A stretch of 64,000 nucleotides of DNA. It comes from Allobosea sp. Tri-44 (GTDB lineage: Bacteria; Pseudomonadota; Alphaproteobacteria; Rhizobiales; Beijerinckiaceae). Position 1 is the stretch's first letter, and every line of letters begins with the position of its first letter. Position numbers and translations under genes: made by a program. The stretch covers positions 248,001 through 312,000 of the forward strand of contig NZ_NBDP01000030.1 of the NCBI RefSeq assembly GCF_004123845.1, read 5' to 3'. A model generated the notes under the pieces. It had not been told where the DNA came from, made no database searches, and saw only the letters and a program-made list of their open reading frames with translations. Positions 26,680-34,561 of this stretch are shown in pieces.

Positions 26680-26931
26680 TCAATGCCGGCGGGTCCGGTC
26701 CGGCAGCTTGTCGATCGCCTTGTCGGCGCCCTGATCCTTGCCGAGCACGCCTTCGCGCAGGACCTTCGTCGCCGCGTCCTGTTTCTTTTCCGGGGACGTC
26801 TTCAGCGGCTTCGTCGCCTTGGTGGCCTTAAGGCCGATCTCCTTCGGCTTCTTGCCATCATTGCGGGCACTGGCGGCGAAAGTCGCGAGCGCTTCTGGCT
26901 GCTGGCCCTTGGGCCCGGCGGTCTTAGCCAT
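26680..26931 (-). CDS. Small Lys/Thr-rich hypothetical protein (83 aa)
   Basis: Not recognised. Begins MAKTAGPKGQQPEALATFAA; basic, soluble, low complexity in the middle (KATKATKPLKTSPEKKQD), no Cys, no membrane segment. A strong GGAGGGA lies just ahead of the ATG at 26931. Composition suggests a disordered nucleic-acid- or surface-associated protein, but nothing fixes a function. It sits between the nucleotidyltransferase gene and the ureC scar. Confidence 0.6.
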   Translation of the reverse strand: MAKTAGPKGQQPEALATFAASARNDGKKPKEIGLKATKATKPLKTSPEKKQDAATKVLREGVLGKDQGADKAIDKLPDRTRRH

Positions 26932-27000
26932 GGTTCCCTCCCTGTTCTGCGATGGGAGGGAACGTGGAGGTGGCGGGCGATGTTCCAGCCCACGCCGCCG

Positions 27001-27024
27001 CTCAGAACAGGAAGTAACGCTGCG
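27001..27024 (-). repeat. Duplicated 3' end of ureC
   Basis: On the minus strand this segment encodes QRYFLF and a stop, the same last residues as ureC (27588-27611), with only two base differences in 24, both in third codon positions. It lies directly behind the VOC gene stop. It is a scar of duplication or of recombination with another ureC copy. Confidence 0.8.
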
Positions 27025-27028
27025 GGCC

Positions 27029-27502
27029 CTACTCGGCACCCGCATCCAACGCCCGCCATTCGGAGAGCTTGACCGTTCCGGACATGTCAGGCTGCGCCTT
27101 GCCTGGCAGGATCGCAATATACTCCAGCGAATGGCCGTCCGGATCGTCGAAGTAGACGCTCGCTGCTGGCATCCAGGGAAAGACCACGGGCTCGTCGATC
27201 TCAGGACCGCCACCGCCATTGCGAGGCACGATGCCTTTCGCGCGAAGCGCCTGGACCGATTGTTTCACCTCATCCAGACCCGTGTGGAAGGCGATGTGAA
27301 GTCTCAGGCGCAGCGGAGAACTCTGAATCGACCAGAGTCCGAGCATCGATCTGTCACGCCCGCCGACCCAGAAGAAAGCCGCATTGCGCGCTGGAACCGT
27401 ATGGGCAAGTTCGAGGCCGACGATGTCCCGGTAAAACGCGATCGATCGCGAAAGGTCCGACACCGTGAGATGGCTCTCATATAGGCCCTTGATCGGTACC
27501 AT
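27029..27502 (-). CDS. VOC (glyoxalase/bleomycin resistance) superfamily protein
   Basis: 157 aa, paired beta-alpha-beta-beta-beta modules: YESHLTVSDLSRSIAFYRDIVGLEL in the first, and LHIAFHTGLDEVKQSV with VYFDDPDGHSLEYIAI in the second, supplying typical His/Glu metal ligands. Could be a dioxygenase, lyase or fosfomycin-type transferase; the substrate is unknown. I start at the ATG at 27502; the longer frame adds a Cys/Arg-rich stretch that looks non-coding. It lies between ureC and a copy of the ureC tail, so it was acquired after the operon formed. Confidence 0.85.
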   Translation of the reverse strand: MVPIKGLYESHLTVSDLSRSIAFYRDIVGLELAHTVPARNAAFFWVGGRDRSMLGLWSIQSSPLRLRLHIAFHTGLDEVKQSVQALRAKGIVPRNGGGGPEIDEPVVFPWMPAASVYFDDPDGHSLEYIAILPGKAQPDMSGTVKLSEWRALDAGAE

Positions 27503-27588
27503 GACGATCCACCGAGAAGTGCGCCGGCAACGACATGATCTCGAATTCGCCGACTGCAAAGAATTGCAATAGCGATAACTCGGAGCAC

Positions 27589-29325
27589 TCAGAACAGGAA
27601 ATAGCGCTGCGCCAGCGGCAGCTCCTTCGCCGGTTCGCAGACTAGCAACTCGCCATCCGCCACGACGGCATAGGTCTCCGGATCGATCTGGATGTCCGGC
27701 GTCGCGTCGTTGTGGATCATGCTCTTCTTCGAGATGCCGCCGCGGGTGTTCTCGACCGCGACCATCTCCTTGTCGGTGCCGAGCCGACCCTTCAGACCGT
27801 TCGCCATCGCCGCCTGCGAGACGAAGACCAGCGAGGTCGAGGTCACCGCCTTGCCGAAGGCGCCGAACATCGGCCGGTAATGAACCGGCTGCGGCGTCGG
27901 GATCGAGGCGTTGGGATCGCCCATCGGGGCCGCAGCGATCATCCCGCCCTTGACGACGAGGTCGGGCTTGGCGCCGAAGAAGGCCGGCGACCAGACGACG
28001 AGGTCTGCGAGCTTGCCGACCTCGATCGAGCCGATATGCCGGGATATGCCGTGGGCGATCGCCGGGTTGATCGTGTACTTGGCGACATAGCGCTTCGCCC
28101 GGAAATTGTCGGCGCCGGTGCCGGCGTCCTGCGGCAGCGGCCCGCGCTGGACCTTCATCTTGTGCGCGGTCTGCCAGGTACGGGTGATCACCTCGCCGAT
28201 GCGGCCCATGGCTTGGCTGTCCGAGGACATCATCGAGAGCGCGCCGAGATCGTGCAGGATGTCCTCGGCCGCGATCGTCTCCTTGCGGATGCGGCTCTCG
28301 GCGAAGGCGAGGTCCTCCGGGATCGACGGCGACAAATGATGGCAGACCATCAGCATGTCCAAGTGCTCGTCGAGCGTGTTCACCGTGAAGGGCCGGGTCG
28401 GATTGGTCGAGGACGGCAGCACGTTCGGCAGCCCGGCGACCTTCATGATATCGGGCGCATGGCCGCCGCCCGCCCCTTCCGTGTGGAAGGCGTGGATGGT
28501 GCGGCCCTTGAAGGCCGCGACGGTATCCTCGACGAAGCCCGACTCGTTCAGCGTGTCGGTGTGGATCATCACCTGGATGTCGTATTCGTCGGCGACCGAA
28601 AGGCAGTTGTCGATCGCGCCCGGCGTCGTGCCCCAGTCCTCATGCAGCTTGAGGGCGCAGGCGCCGGCCTCGATCATCTCGATGAGCGCGCCGGGCAGCG
28701 CGGCATTGCCCTTGCCGGCGAAGGCGAGGTTCATCGGGAAGGCGTCGGCCGCCTTGATCATCTGGCCGAGATGCCAGGGGCCGGGCGTGCAGGTCGTCGC
28801 CAGCGTGCCATGCGCCGGACCGGTGCCGCCGCCCAGCATGGTGGTCAGCCCGCTCATCAGCGCATCCTCGATCTGCTGCGGGCAGATGTAATGGATATGG
28901 CTGTCGAAGCCGCCGGCAGTGACGATCTTGCCCTCGCCGGCGATGACCTCTGTACCGGGACCGACAATGATCGTCTCTGACGGGTTGAAATTGCCGAAGC
29001 CGGCCTGAATATCGGGATTTCCGGCCTTGCCGATCGCGCAGATGCGCCCGGCCCTGATGCCAATATCGGCCTTCACGATGCCCCAATGGTCGAGGATCAG
29101 CGCATTGGTGATGACGGTGTCGACGGCGCCGTCGGCATTGCGGACCTGGCTCTGGCCCATGCCGTCGCGGATGACCTTGCCGCCGCCGAACTTCACCTCC
29201 TCGCCATAGGTGGTGAAATCCTTCTCGACCCTGATGACGAGCTCGGTATCGCCGAGGCGGACCGTGTCGCCAGTGGTCGGGCCGAACATCGCGGCATAGG
29301 CATTGCGCGGAAAGGCGAAGGGCAT
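27589..29325 (-). CDS. ureC: Urease alpha (catalytic) subunit
   Basis: Nickel amidohydrolase (578 aa) that splits urea into ammonia and carbamate. All active-site residues are present: H143 and H145 (DSHIHYICP), carbamylated K226 (ALKLHEDWG), H255 (MIHTDTLNE), H281 ([10 protein letters not shown]), D369 (SSDSQAMGR), and the mobile flap C328/H329. Length and ends ([12 protein letters not shown] to AQRYFLF) are normal. GAGGATAG lies seven bases before the ATG. Separated from the gamma-beta gene by the DUF1003 and HD genes. Confidence 0.98.
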   Translation of the reverse strand: MPFAFPRNAYAAMFGPTTGDTVRLGDTELVIRVEKDFTTYGEEVKFGGGKVIRDGMGQSQVRNADGAVDTVITNALILDHWGIVKADIGIRAGRICAIGKAGNPDIQAGFGNFNPSETIIVGPGTEVIAGEGKIVTAGGFDSHIHYICPQQIEDALMSGLTTMLGGGTGPAHGTLATTCTPGPWHLGQMIKAADAFPMNLAFAGKGNAALPGALIEMIEAGACALKLHEDWGTTPGAIDNCLSVADEYDIQVMIHTDTLNESGFVEDTVAAFKGRTIHAFHTEGAGGGHAPDIMKVAGLPNVLPSSTNPTRPFTVNTLDEHLDMLMVCHHLSPSIPEDLAFAESRIRKETIAAEDILHDLGALSMMSSDSQAMGRIGEVITRTWQTAHKMKVQRGPLPQDAGTGADNFRAKRYVAKYTINPAIAHGISRHIGSIEVGKLADLVVWSPAFFGAKPDLVVKGGMIAAAPMGDPNASIPTPQPVHYRPMFGAFGKAVTSTSLVFVSQAAMANGLKGRLGTDKEMVAVENTRGGISKKSMIHNDATPDIQIDPETYAVVADGELLVCEPAKELPLAQRYFLF

Positions 29326-29349
29326 GGGCTATCCTCGTCAACCAGCCCG

Positions 29350-29925
29350 CTAGGCCGGCATTTCATCGATGCTTCGGGCAGCCGCGGCGGCAGCCTGATC
29401 GAACAACAGGTCGAGCGCGGAGCTGAGGCTGCGACAACCGGCGGCGACATCGATCGCGAATTGCAGCCAGTCGCGACGGCGCGCAACATCCCAGGCAGCC
29501 GGTGGGTCCTCGGCCAGTTCACGCAGGCCGCTGATCTTGTCGGCCAGCCGCAGCAGGCGCGCCGCCTCGGTCTTCTCGCCGATCGTCTCGATCTGCATGC
29601 GATGCCGCTCCGCCTCCGGCAGGCTCTTGTCGTCGCTCACTTCGGCGACGAGCGATGCAACTCGCGGGCCGAAGACGTTCTCGATCTCGTCGCTGGTGAT
29701 CTTCGTCTTCTCGACCGCGTCATGCAGCCAGGCCGCCGCGACGAGCTCGGCATCGGGCTCCTCCAGCGCCTTGGCGAGCAGATCGGCGACTTCGGCGAGG
29801 TGCAGGAAGAAGGGCGGGCCGCTTTCGCCTTTGCGCACCTGACCGGCGTGAATGCGAACAGCAAAACCAGCCGCATGCGTCACCAGCGCGATCTGGTCGC
29901 GCAGCAAGTTATCGTCTTCGCGCAT
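29350..29925 (-). CDS. HD domain hydrolase, small alarmone hydrolase-like
   Basis: 191 aa, a stand-alone HD-superfamily phosphohydrolase. Metal ligands fit the RelA/SpoT hydrolase pattern: H26 (RIHAGQ), H68-D69 (AWLHDAVEKT) and D129 (LADKISGLRE), with a further His in FFLHLAEVADLL. The synthetase domain is absent, so if it acts on ppGpp it would only degrade it; other nucleotide substrates are possible. GGAGGG lies seven bases ahead of the ATG. It lies 24 bases ahead of ureC and is probably cotranscribed with it. Confidence 0.78.
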   Translation of the reverse strand: MREDDNLLRDQIALVTHAAGFAVRIHAGQVRKGESGPPFFLHLAEVADLLAKALEEPDAELVAAAWLHDAVEKTKITSDEIENVFGPRVASLVAEVSDDKSLPEAERHRMQIETIGEKTEAARLLRLADKISGLRELAEDPPAAWDVARRRDWLQFAIDVAAGCRSLSSALDLLFDQAAAAAARSIDEMPA

Positions 29926-30029
29926 CAGGGCACCCTCCCGGTCGCCAATCCGTTCACGGCGTCACCTCGCCGAACCGCGTCGCCTCCGAGGCGGCAAGAG
30001 GCCAACGCCTTGATGTGCGGACAGATCCA

Positions 30030-30896
30030 TCAGCTGCCATTGGAGAGCTCTCCTTCCCCGGTTGGCGGTTCCGCCGGTGCCACAGCCACCTTCTTCTTCA
30101 CCAACGGCTTCTTGCGCCGCTTCGGCTTGCGGCGGGGCAATTGCGCTTCCTGCAGCATTTCCAGCTGAACCTGCTGAATCTCGGCGAGGCGCTGCCATTG
30201 CCGCGTGATCAGATGGTCGACCTTCTCGTGCAGGTGCCGGACCTCGAGCTCGGCCTTGAGGTTGACCTGGTAATCGTTGAACGAGCGCAGGCGATCCTTC
30301 GCTTCCTGCCGCTTCTGGCTCATCATGATGATCGGCGCCTGGATGGCCGCGATGCAGGACAGCACGAGGTTGAGCAGGATGAACGGATAGGGGTCGAAAG
30401 CGCCCGTCCCGGCGACGACGTTGACCAGCATCCAGACCGCCAGGACGACGCCAAAACTGATCAGGAAGGCCCATGAGCCGCCGAAGCTGGCAAGCCCATC
30501 CGAGAGACGCTCGCCGAGGGTGCGGTGCTCCTCGAAATCGTCCTCGACATTCTCGGCGATGGTTTCCTGCCGGGCGATGCTTTCAGCAACCTCGCGATCG
30601 AGGTCGGTGTACTCGCCGTGCTCCTCGCGCAGGATCTCCTCGACATAGCGGGTGCGATAGCGCGCCAGCTCCTTGAGGCTGATCAGGCTGTGATCATCGA
30701 GATCGGGAAAGTCGCGCCGGATATGCTCGACCAGCGAGGGCCGCAGGGTTCCGAGCGCGATCAGGCTCTTGCGACTGAGCTCCGCGCCGCTGATGGCGCA
30801 GATCCCCCGTTTTGCCTTGCCGCTTTCGAGCGTCGGGGGCGATGGGAGTGCAGCATCGTCTTGCATGGCGGTCTGGCCTGAGGATCGTTCGAGCAT
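30030..30896 (-). CDS. DUF1003 family membrane protein
   Basis: 288 aa. Soluble N-terminal part about 1-130 (SLIALGTLRPSLVEHIRRDFPDL, then charged helices), two membrane helices about 142-163 and 174-196 (WAFLISFGVVLAVWMLV and FILLNLVLSCIAAIQAP), a cytoplasmic helix NDYQVNLKAELEVRHLHEKVDHL, and a Lys/Arg-rich tail. DUF1003 has no established function. Inserted between ureAB and the HD gene. An ATG ten codons further in (30866) is possible. Confidence 0.85.
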   Translation of the reverse strand: MLERSSGQTAMQDDAALPSPPTLESGKAKRGICAISGAELSRKSLIALGTLRPSLVEHIRRDFPDLDDHSLISLKELARYRTRYVEEILREEHGEYTDLDREVAESIARQETIAENVEDDFEEHRTLGERLSDGLASFGGSWAFLISFGVVLAVWMLVNVVAGTGAFDPYPFILLNLVLSCIAAIQAPIIMMSQKRQEAKDRLRSFNDYQVNLKAELEVRHLHEKVDHLITRQWQRLAEIQQVQLEMLQEAQLPRRKPKRRKKPLVKKKVAVAPAEPPTGEGELSNGS

Positions 30897-30985
30897 GGCA
30901 GCTGCCTCGGGCTGACGGAAGCCGGCAACGTTCGCTCACAAGGCTGAAGCGAAATCTCGTCGCAAATGCGATCTCAGGCGCCGCC

Positions 30986-31606
30986 TCACAGCTTGCCCAT
31001 GACCTCCTGGCGGAAACCGTAGACCTCGCGCTTGCCGGCGAGCGCGACGAGCCTGACCTCCCGTGTCTGCCCCGGCTCGAAGCGAACTGCCGTGCCGGCC
31101 GGAATGTCGAGCCGGAAGCCACGGGCCCTGTCGCGCTCGAAGGCGAGCGCCGGATTGGCCTCGAAGAAATGGTAATGCGAACCGACCTGGATCGGCCGGT
31201 CGCCAGTGTTGGCGACGGTGAGCGTCAGACTCTCACGACCCTCGTTGAGGATGAGATCGCCCGGCAGCGTCGTGATCTCGCCCGGCCTCAGCCGACCGGC
31301 CGAGCCGCGGATCGGCTCATGGACGGTGACGAGCTTGGTGCCGTCAGGGAAGGTCGCCTCGACCTGGACGTCGTGGAGCATTTCGGCGATGCCGTCCATG
31401 ACCTGATCGGCCGAAAGGACATGGGCGCCGGCCTCCATCAATTCGGCGACGGACTTGCCGTCGCGCGCACCCTCGACCACGAAGTCGGTGATCAGCGCGA
31501 CGGCTTCGGGATGGTTGAGCTTGACGCCGCGCTCGAGCCTTCGCCTCGCCACCATGGCAGCCATGGCGATGATGAGCTTGTCCTTCTCGCGCGGCGTCAG
31601 ATTCAT
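30986..31606 (-). CDS. ureA: Fused urease gamma-beta subunit
   Basis: 206 aa combining both small subunits: gamma about 1-100 ([31 protein letters not shown], then [24 protein letters not shown]) and beta about 103-206 ([43 protein letters not shown]). Most bacteria encode them separately; fused forms are known in Helicobacter UreA and some alphaproteobacteria. Both halves look intact, with almost no linker. Its ATG overlaps the acidic ORF stop by four bases. Confidence 0.96.
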   Translation of the reverse strand: MNLTPREKDKLIIAMAAMVARRRLERGVKLNHPEAVALITDFVVEGARDGKSVAELMEAGAHVLSADQVMDGIAEMLHDVQVEATFPDGTKLVTVHEPIRGSAGRLRPGEITTLPGDLILNEGRESLTLTVANTGDRPIQVGSHYHFFEANPALAFERDRARGFRLDIPAGTAVRFEPGQTREVRLVALAGKREVYGFRQEVMGKL

Positions 31607-31950
31607 GCCTTGACCTTTTCTTTCTCGTCTTCGTCGACTTCGTCCTCGGAGACTTCGGCGTCGTCCTCTTCCTCGCCGTCCTCGTCCTCTTCGCCTTCCT
31701 CTTCCTCGTCCTCTTCGTCTTCATCGTCGAGGGTGGCGTATTCGTAGGCGAACACGATTTCGCCCGTCGCCGGATCGAAGCTGCTCGAGGTCGACTCGTC
31801 GAAAGCCTCGATCAGCATCTCGGCATCCTCGGGGCCGTCGACATCGAAGCGGCGCACGGCCTCTTCGCCCTCGCCCTTCAGCGCGAGCTCGATCGCCCAG
31901 CCGCGGGAGCCGGTATCATAGACGCATTTCAGTCCCTGGATTGCCAGCAT
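31603..31950 (-). CDS. Hypothetical protein with extreme acidic tail, in urease operon
   Basis: 115 aa, not recognised. Residues 1-75 look folded ([20 protein letters not shown], then a helix [13 protein letters not shown]); from about 75 the chain is almost only Glu and Asp ([19 protein letters not shown]) ending KEKVKA. GAGGAGA precedes the ATG at 31950 and the stop overlaps the ureA ATG (ATGA). An acidic tail next to a nickel enzyme could bind metal or act as a chaperone-like tail; this is inference. The tail DNA is a long purine-rich run on the coding strand. Confidence 0.72.
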   Translation of the reverse strand: MLAIQGLKCVYDTGSRGWAIELALKGEGEEAVRRFDVDGPEDAEMLIEAFDESTSSSFDPATGEIVFAYEYATLDDEDEEDEEEEGEEDEDGEEEDDAEVSEDEVDEDEKEKVKA

Positions 31951-31960
31951 CACGCTCTCC

Positions 31961-32818
31961 TCAGATTGACCAGGTGCGCGGCAGCGCACGGCCGATCAGA
32001 TGCCCGAGCAGCATGACGAGGGCGCGACGCAGCGCCTGCGCGTCGGCGGAGAGAAGGCGGATCAGAAGGAAGCCGTCGAGGATGCCGGCGCCGGCCTCGA
32101 CCTCGGCGAAAGCGGGATCGCCCGCGAGCAAGGCGCGGATTTCGGAGAGCTTTTCGGGCTGACCCGGGCCTATGGCGAAGACGGTCGCGGCGGCCCGCGC
32201 GCCCTGCCCGACCGCCTTGCGACCCAAGGTCGCGTCGATGGCGCCATTGAGCCTGAGGTCCTCGGCGAAGACCAGCCGGCCCTCGCGGCGGATGCGCCAG
32301 CGGTCACGCAGCTGGCCGCGCGACAGGCTCTCGCCCATGGCGGCGCGGCCGAAATAGAGTGTCTCGGCTGCGATGAACGTAGCGGCGGGCGCGAGATCGA
32401 CATCGAGGCTGCGCGACAGGCGCGAACCCGAGAACAGGATCGTCTCCTGCGGCAGCCAGGCGAGCTCGGCGCCATCAGCGACATCGATGTGGGTCTCGAC
32501 CCGCGTCTTGCTGCCCTGGCTGCGATAGATCTTCTCTGCCGCCTGCGTCGTCACGACCGCCTGCGCGCCGGCATCGAGGGCGATCTGCGTAACGGCGCGG
32601 TCGCCGCCCGCCATGCCGCCGGCAGTGTTGATCAGCACGGCCTCGCAACGCCCGTCATAAACCGTCGGAAAACGGGCGCGGTAGCCGCCGCTCTCTGCGA
32701 CCTCCAGCCGCATGGTGCGGGCACCGACCTTGCCGAAGCGCAAGCGCACGCCGCCGTCGGCGCGGACATAGTCCGGCAACAGCGGCTCGGGTGATTGCGG
32801 CAACGCAGGCGCGAACAT
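31961..32818 (-). CDS. ureD: Urease accessory protein UreD
   Basis: 285 aa scaffold that binds apo-urease and recruits UreF and UreG. UreD features: VLINTAGGMAGGD, VVTTQAAEKIYRSQG, WLPQETILFSGSRLSRSLDVDL, ETLYFGRAAMGE, DRWRIRREGRLVFAEDLRL. First gene of the urease run. The ATG at 32818 (MFAPALPQ) gives family-like length; the upstream frame adds 26 doubtful residues. No strong ribosome binding site is seen. Confidence 0.95.
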   Translation of the reverse strand: MFAPALPQSPEPLLPDYVRADGGVRLRFGKVGARTMRLEVAESGGYRARFPTVYDGRCEAVLINTAGGMAGGDRAVTQIALDAGAQAVVTTQAAEKIYRSQGSKTRVETHIDVADGAELAWLPQETILFSGSRLSRSLDVDLAPAATFIAAETLYFGRAAMGESLSRGQLRDRWRIRREGRLVFAEDLRLNGAIDATLGRKAVGQGARAAATVFAIGPGQPEKLSEIRALLAGDPAFAEVEAGAGILDGFLLIRLLSADAQALRRALVMLLGHLIGRALPRTWSI

Positions 32819-32886
32819 GGGAGACTCTGACGATCCTGCGCAGTTTTCCGCGCAATGCGTCAGCTCGCAAGGTCGCCACGCGGCTC

Positions 32887-32909
32887 CTCTGCCCATATTC
32901 TAGGCAGAG
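32887..32909 (-). terminator. Hairpin between the PNPOx-fold gene and ureD
   Basis: CTCTGCC (32887-32893) and GGCAGAG (32903-32909) form a 7-bp stem just behind the stop of the 32915 gene and ahead of ureD. No T-run follows on the minus strand, so its strength is doubtful. Confidence 0.4.
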
Positions 32910-32914
32910 CAGCC

Positions 32915-33331
32915 TCAGAGGCTGACTTCGCCGTTGTCCTCGCCATCCCAATATTTGATGCGCTGGGCGCCGACCTTGATCATCACCAGGCCGGGCGTGT
33001 CGACGCCCTTCTCGAACCAGGCGTCGAGGTCGGGATTCCAGTGCTCGGCGAAAGTCTGCTTGTCGCGGATCAGGTCGGCCCTGCCCTCGACCGCGACGAA
33101 GAAGCCGTCCTTGCCGGAGAATTGCAGCGCGACCGTCGGATCGCGCTCGATATCGCCGACCATCCGCGTCGAGTCGTCGGTGAAGTAGAAGGAGTCGCCG
33201 TCATACTCGACATCGGCGTTGTTGCTCATCGGCCGCGCCGCCAGCTCGCCACCGTCAGTCCGCGTGGTGAGAAAGGCGATGTCGATGTCGCGCATCTTGG
33301 CGGCGATGTCGTGAAGGTTTCTGCTGGCCAT
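32915..33331 (-). CDS. Pyridoxamine 5'-phosphate oxidase-fold (general stress protein 26-like) protein
   Basis: 138 aa split-barrel flavin-binding protein: MASRNLHDIAAKMRDIDIAF, then LAARPMSNNADVEYDGDSFYFTDDSTRMVGDIERDPTVALQF (given here in parts of one conserved block), and KDGFFVAVEGRADLI. Family members bind FMN or F420 and some help under salt or oxidative stress; the true activity is unknown. GGAGGCAG precedes the ATG. Confidence 0.88.
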   Translation of the reverse strand: MASRNLHDIAAKMRDIDIAFLTTRTDGGELAARPMSNNADVEYDGDSFYFTDDSTRMVGDIERDPTVALQFSGKDGFFVAVEGRADLIRDKQTFAEHWNPDLDAWFEKGVDTPGLVMIKVGAQRIKYWDGEDNGEVSL

Positions 33332-33395
33332 GGCTGCCTCCGGCGAGTTCGGGTTCTCGCCATCTACGGCCGGAAGGCAGCGAAGTTCCCGCGCC

Positions 33396-34286
33396 TCAAT
33401 GCGCCGCCAGGAAGCGCCCGACCTCGTCGCGCGTCGGCGTACCGGCGCGGCCGCCGAAGCGGGTGCATTTGATCGCCGCCACTGCCGAGGCGAAGCGCAC
33501 CGCCTGGCGCTCGCCCTGCCCTTCGGCCAGAGCCAGAGCGAAGGCGCCGTGCCAGACATCGCCAGCGCCGAGCGTATCGACCGCCTCGATCGGAAAGGCC
33601 GGCAGATGGGCGATCCCGCCATTCTCCATGAAGAGGACACCGTGCGGCCCGAGCGTCACGGCCAGCCAGTTCTGTGCGTCGCGCGCCAATGCCTCCAGCG
33701 CCGCCTGCGGCTCCTGTCCGCCGGAAATTTCGCTCAGCGCCTTCTCGCTGAAGGCGACATGGCTGGCGGTAGTCACCATCTCCGGATGGGTCGGCTGGCG
33801 GTCGCCATCGATGACGCCGGGCACGCCGGCCTTGCGAGCGAGCTTGAGCGCCGCGAGCGAGCCCTCGCCCCAGCGCGTATCGACCAGCACGCCATCGACG
33901 CCATCAGGCAGCGCCTCGGGCAGCCAGTCGGTCGTCAGCGGCGTCTTCGGATCGGTGTAGGAGACGACCATGCGCTCGCCCTGGGCGTCGATCAGGATCG
34001 AGGAGACCGGCGAGCGCAGGCCGGGGAAGCGCGGCGAGAGCGAGGTATCGACGCCGTCCTGCTGCAACTGCCCGACGATGGTGTCGCCGACCGCGTCGTC
34101 GCCCAGCCGCGTCGCCAGCCAGGCCTTGCCGCCGAGCCGGCCGATCGCAGCCGAACCGCTGCCGGCACAGCCTCCGCCGGTGACGACGAGATCGCGCGCC
34201 CGGTCCTTCTCGCCGGGGTTGGGCACGCGTTCGACGCTGTAGACATAGTCGAGCGTCGCGATACCGAGACAGAAGACACCGGCCAT
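33396..34286 (-). CDS. PfkB/ribokinase family carbohydrate kinase
   Basis: Cytoplasmic sugar kinase (296 aa). Start VFCLGIATLDYVYSVERVPN, substrate lid VTGGGCAGSGSAAIGRLGG, and the catalytic signature VDTLGAGDVWHGAFALALAEG, in which GAGD holds the base. The sugar cannot be named. The ATG lies five bases from the end of the 271-bp inverted-repeat element, whose terminal repeat carries the AGGAG that serves as ribosome binding site. The frame stays open through the element, but that upstream part looks like repeat sequence. Confidence 0.9.
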   Translation of the reverse strand: MAGVFCLGIATLDYVYSVERVPNPGEKDRARDLVVTGGGCAGSGSAAIGRLGGKAWLATRLGDDAVGDTIVGQLQQDGVDTSLSPRFPGLRSPVSSILIDAQGERMVVSYTDPKTPLTTDWLPEALPDGVDGVLVDTRWGEGSLAALKLARKAGVPGVIDGDRQPTHPEMVTTASHVAFSEKALSEISGGQEPQAALEALARDAQNWLAVTLGPHGVLFMENGGIAHLPAFPIEAVDTLGAGDVWHGAFALALAEGQGERQAVRFASAVAAIKCTRFGGRAGTPTRDEVGRFLAAH

Positions 34287-34290
34287 ACCG

Positions 34291-34561
34291 CTAAGAGCTC
34301 CTAACAGAACCTGAGGGGGTCGCGACGCCGGCAATTCGTCCGCTCCGCCAGGAGCAGCGAGAAGCCGATACCGTTGGTATCGGCAAGCGTTGCGACGCCG
34401 CGGACGGGCGAATTCCCGGCGCCGAAGGTGGGCTTTGGAGGGCCGCCTGCGGTGTCGAACCGACTTGCCGATACCAAGGGGTATCGGCTGCGCGCTTCTC
34501 CTAGCATCCGTCTCCTCCAAAACCCATCGAGACCCCCTCAGGTTCTGTTAGGAGTTCTTAG
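34291..34561. repeat. 271-bp palindromic element with 31-bp terminal inverted repeats
   Basis: Terminal repeats 34291-34321 and 34531-34561 match in 30 of 31 positions. Inside each half is a second palindrome, GCCGATACC-N-GGTATCGGC (34364-34384 and 34467-34488). No transposase fits inside, and no clear target duplication is seen. It could be a MITE-like element or a large palindromic repeat. It supplies the stop codon of the aldose epimerase gene and the ribosome binding site of the kinase gene. Confidence 0.75.

Noticed and set aside
29962..30029. 22-codon minus-strand frame between the DUF1003 and HD genes (MDLSAHQGVGLLPPRRRR)
   Set aside because: No ribosome binding site and no protein-like composition; probably chance in an intergenic gap.
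34287..34520. In-frame N-terminal extension of the PfkB kinase through the palindromic element
   Set aside because: The added 78 residues are translated repeat DNA with no kinase similarity; the ATG at 34286 begins the usual PfkB first strand.
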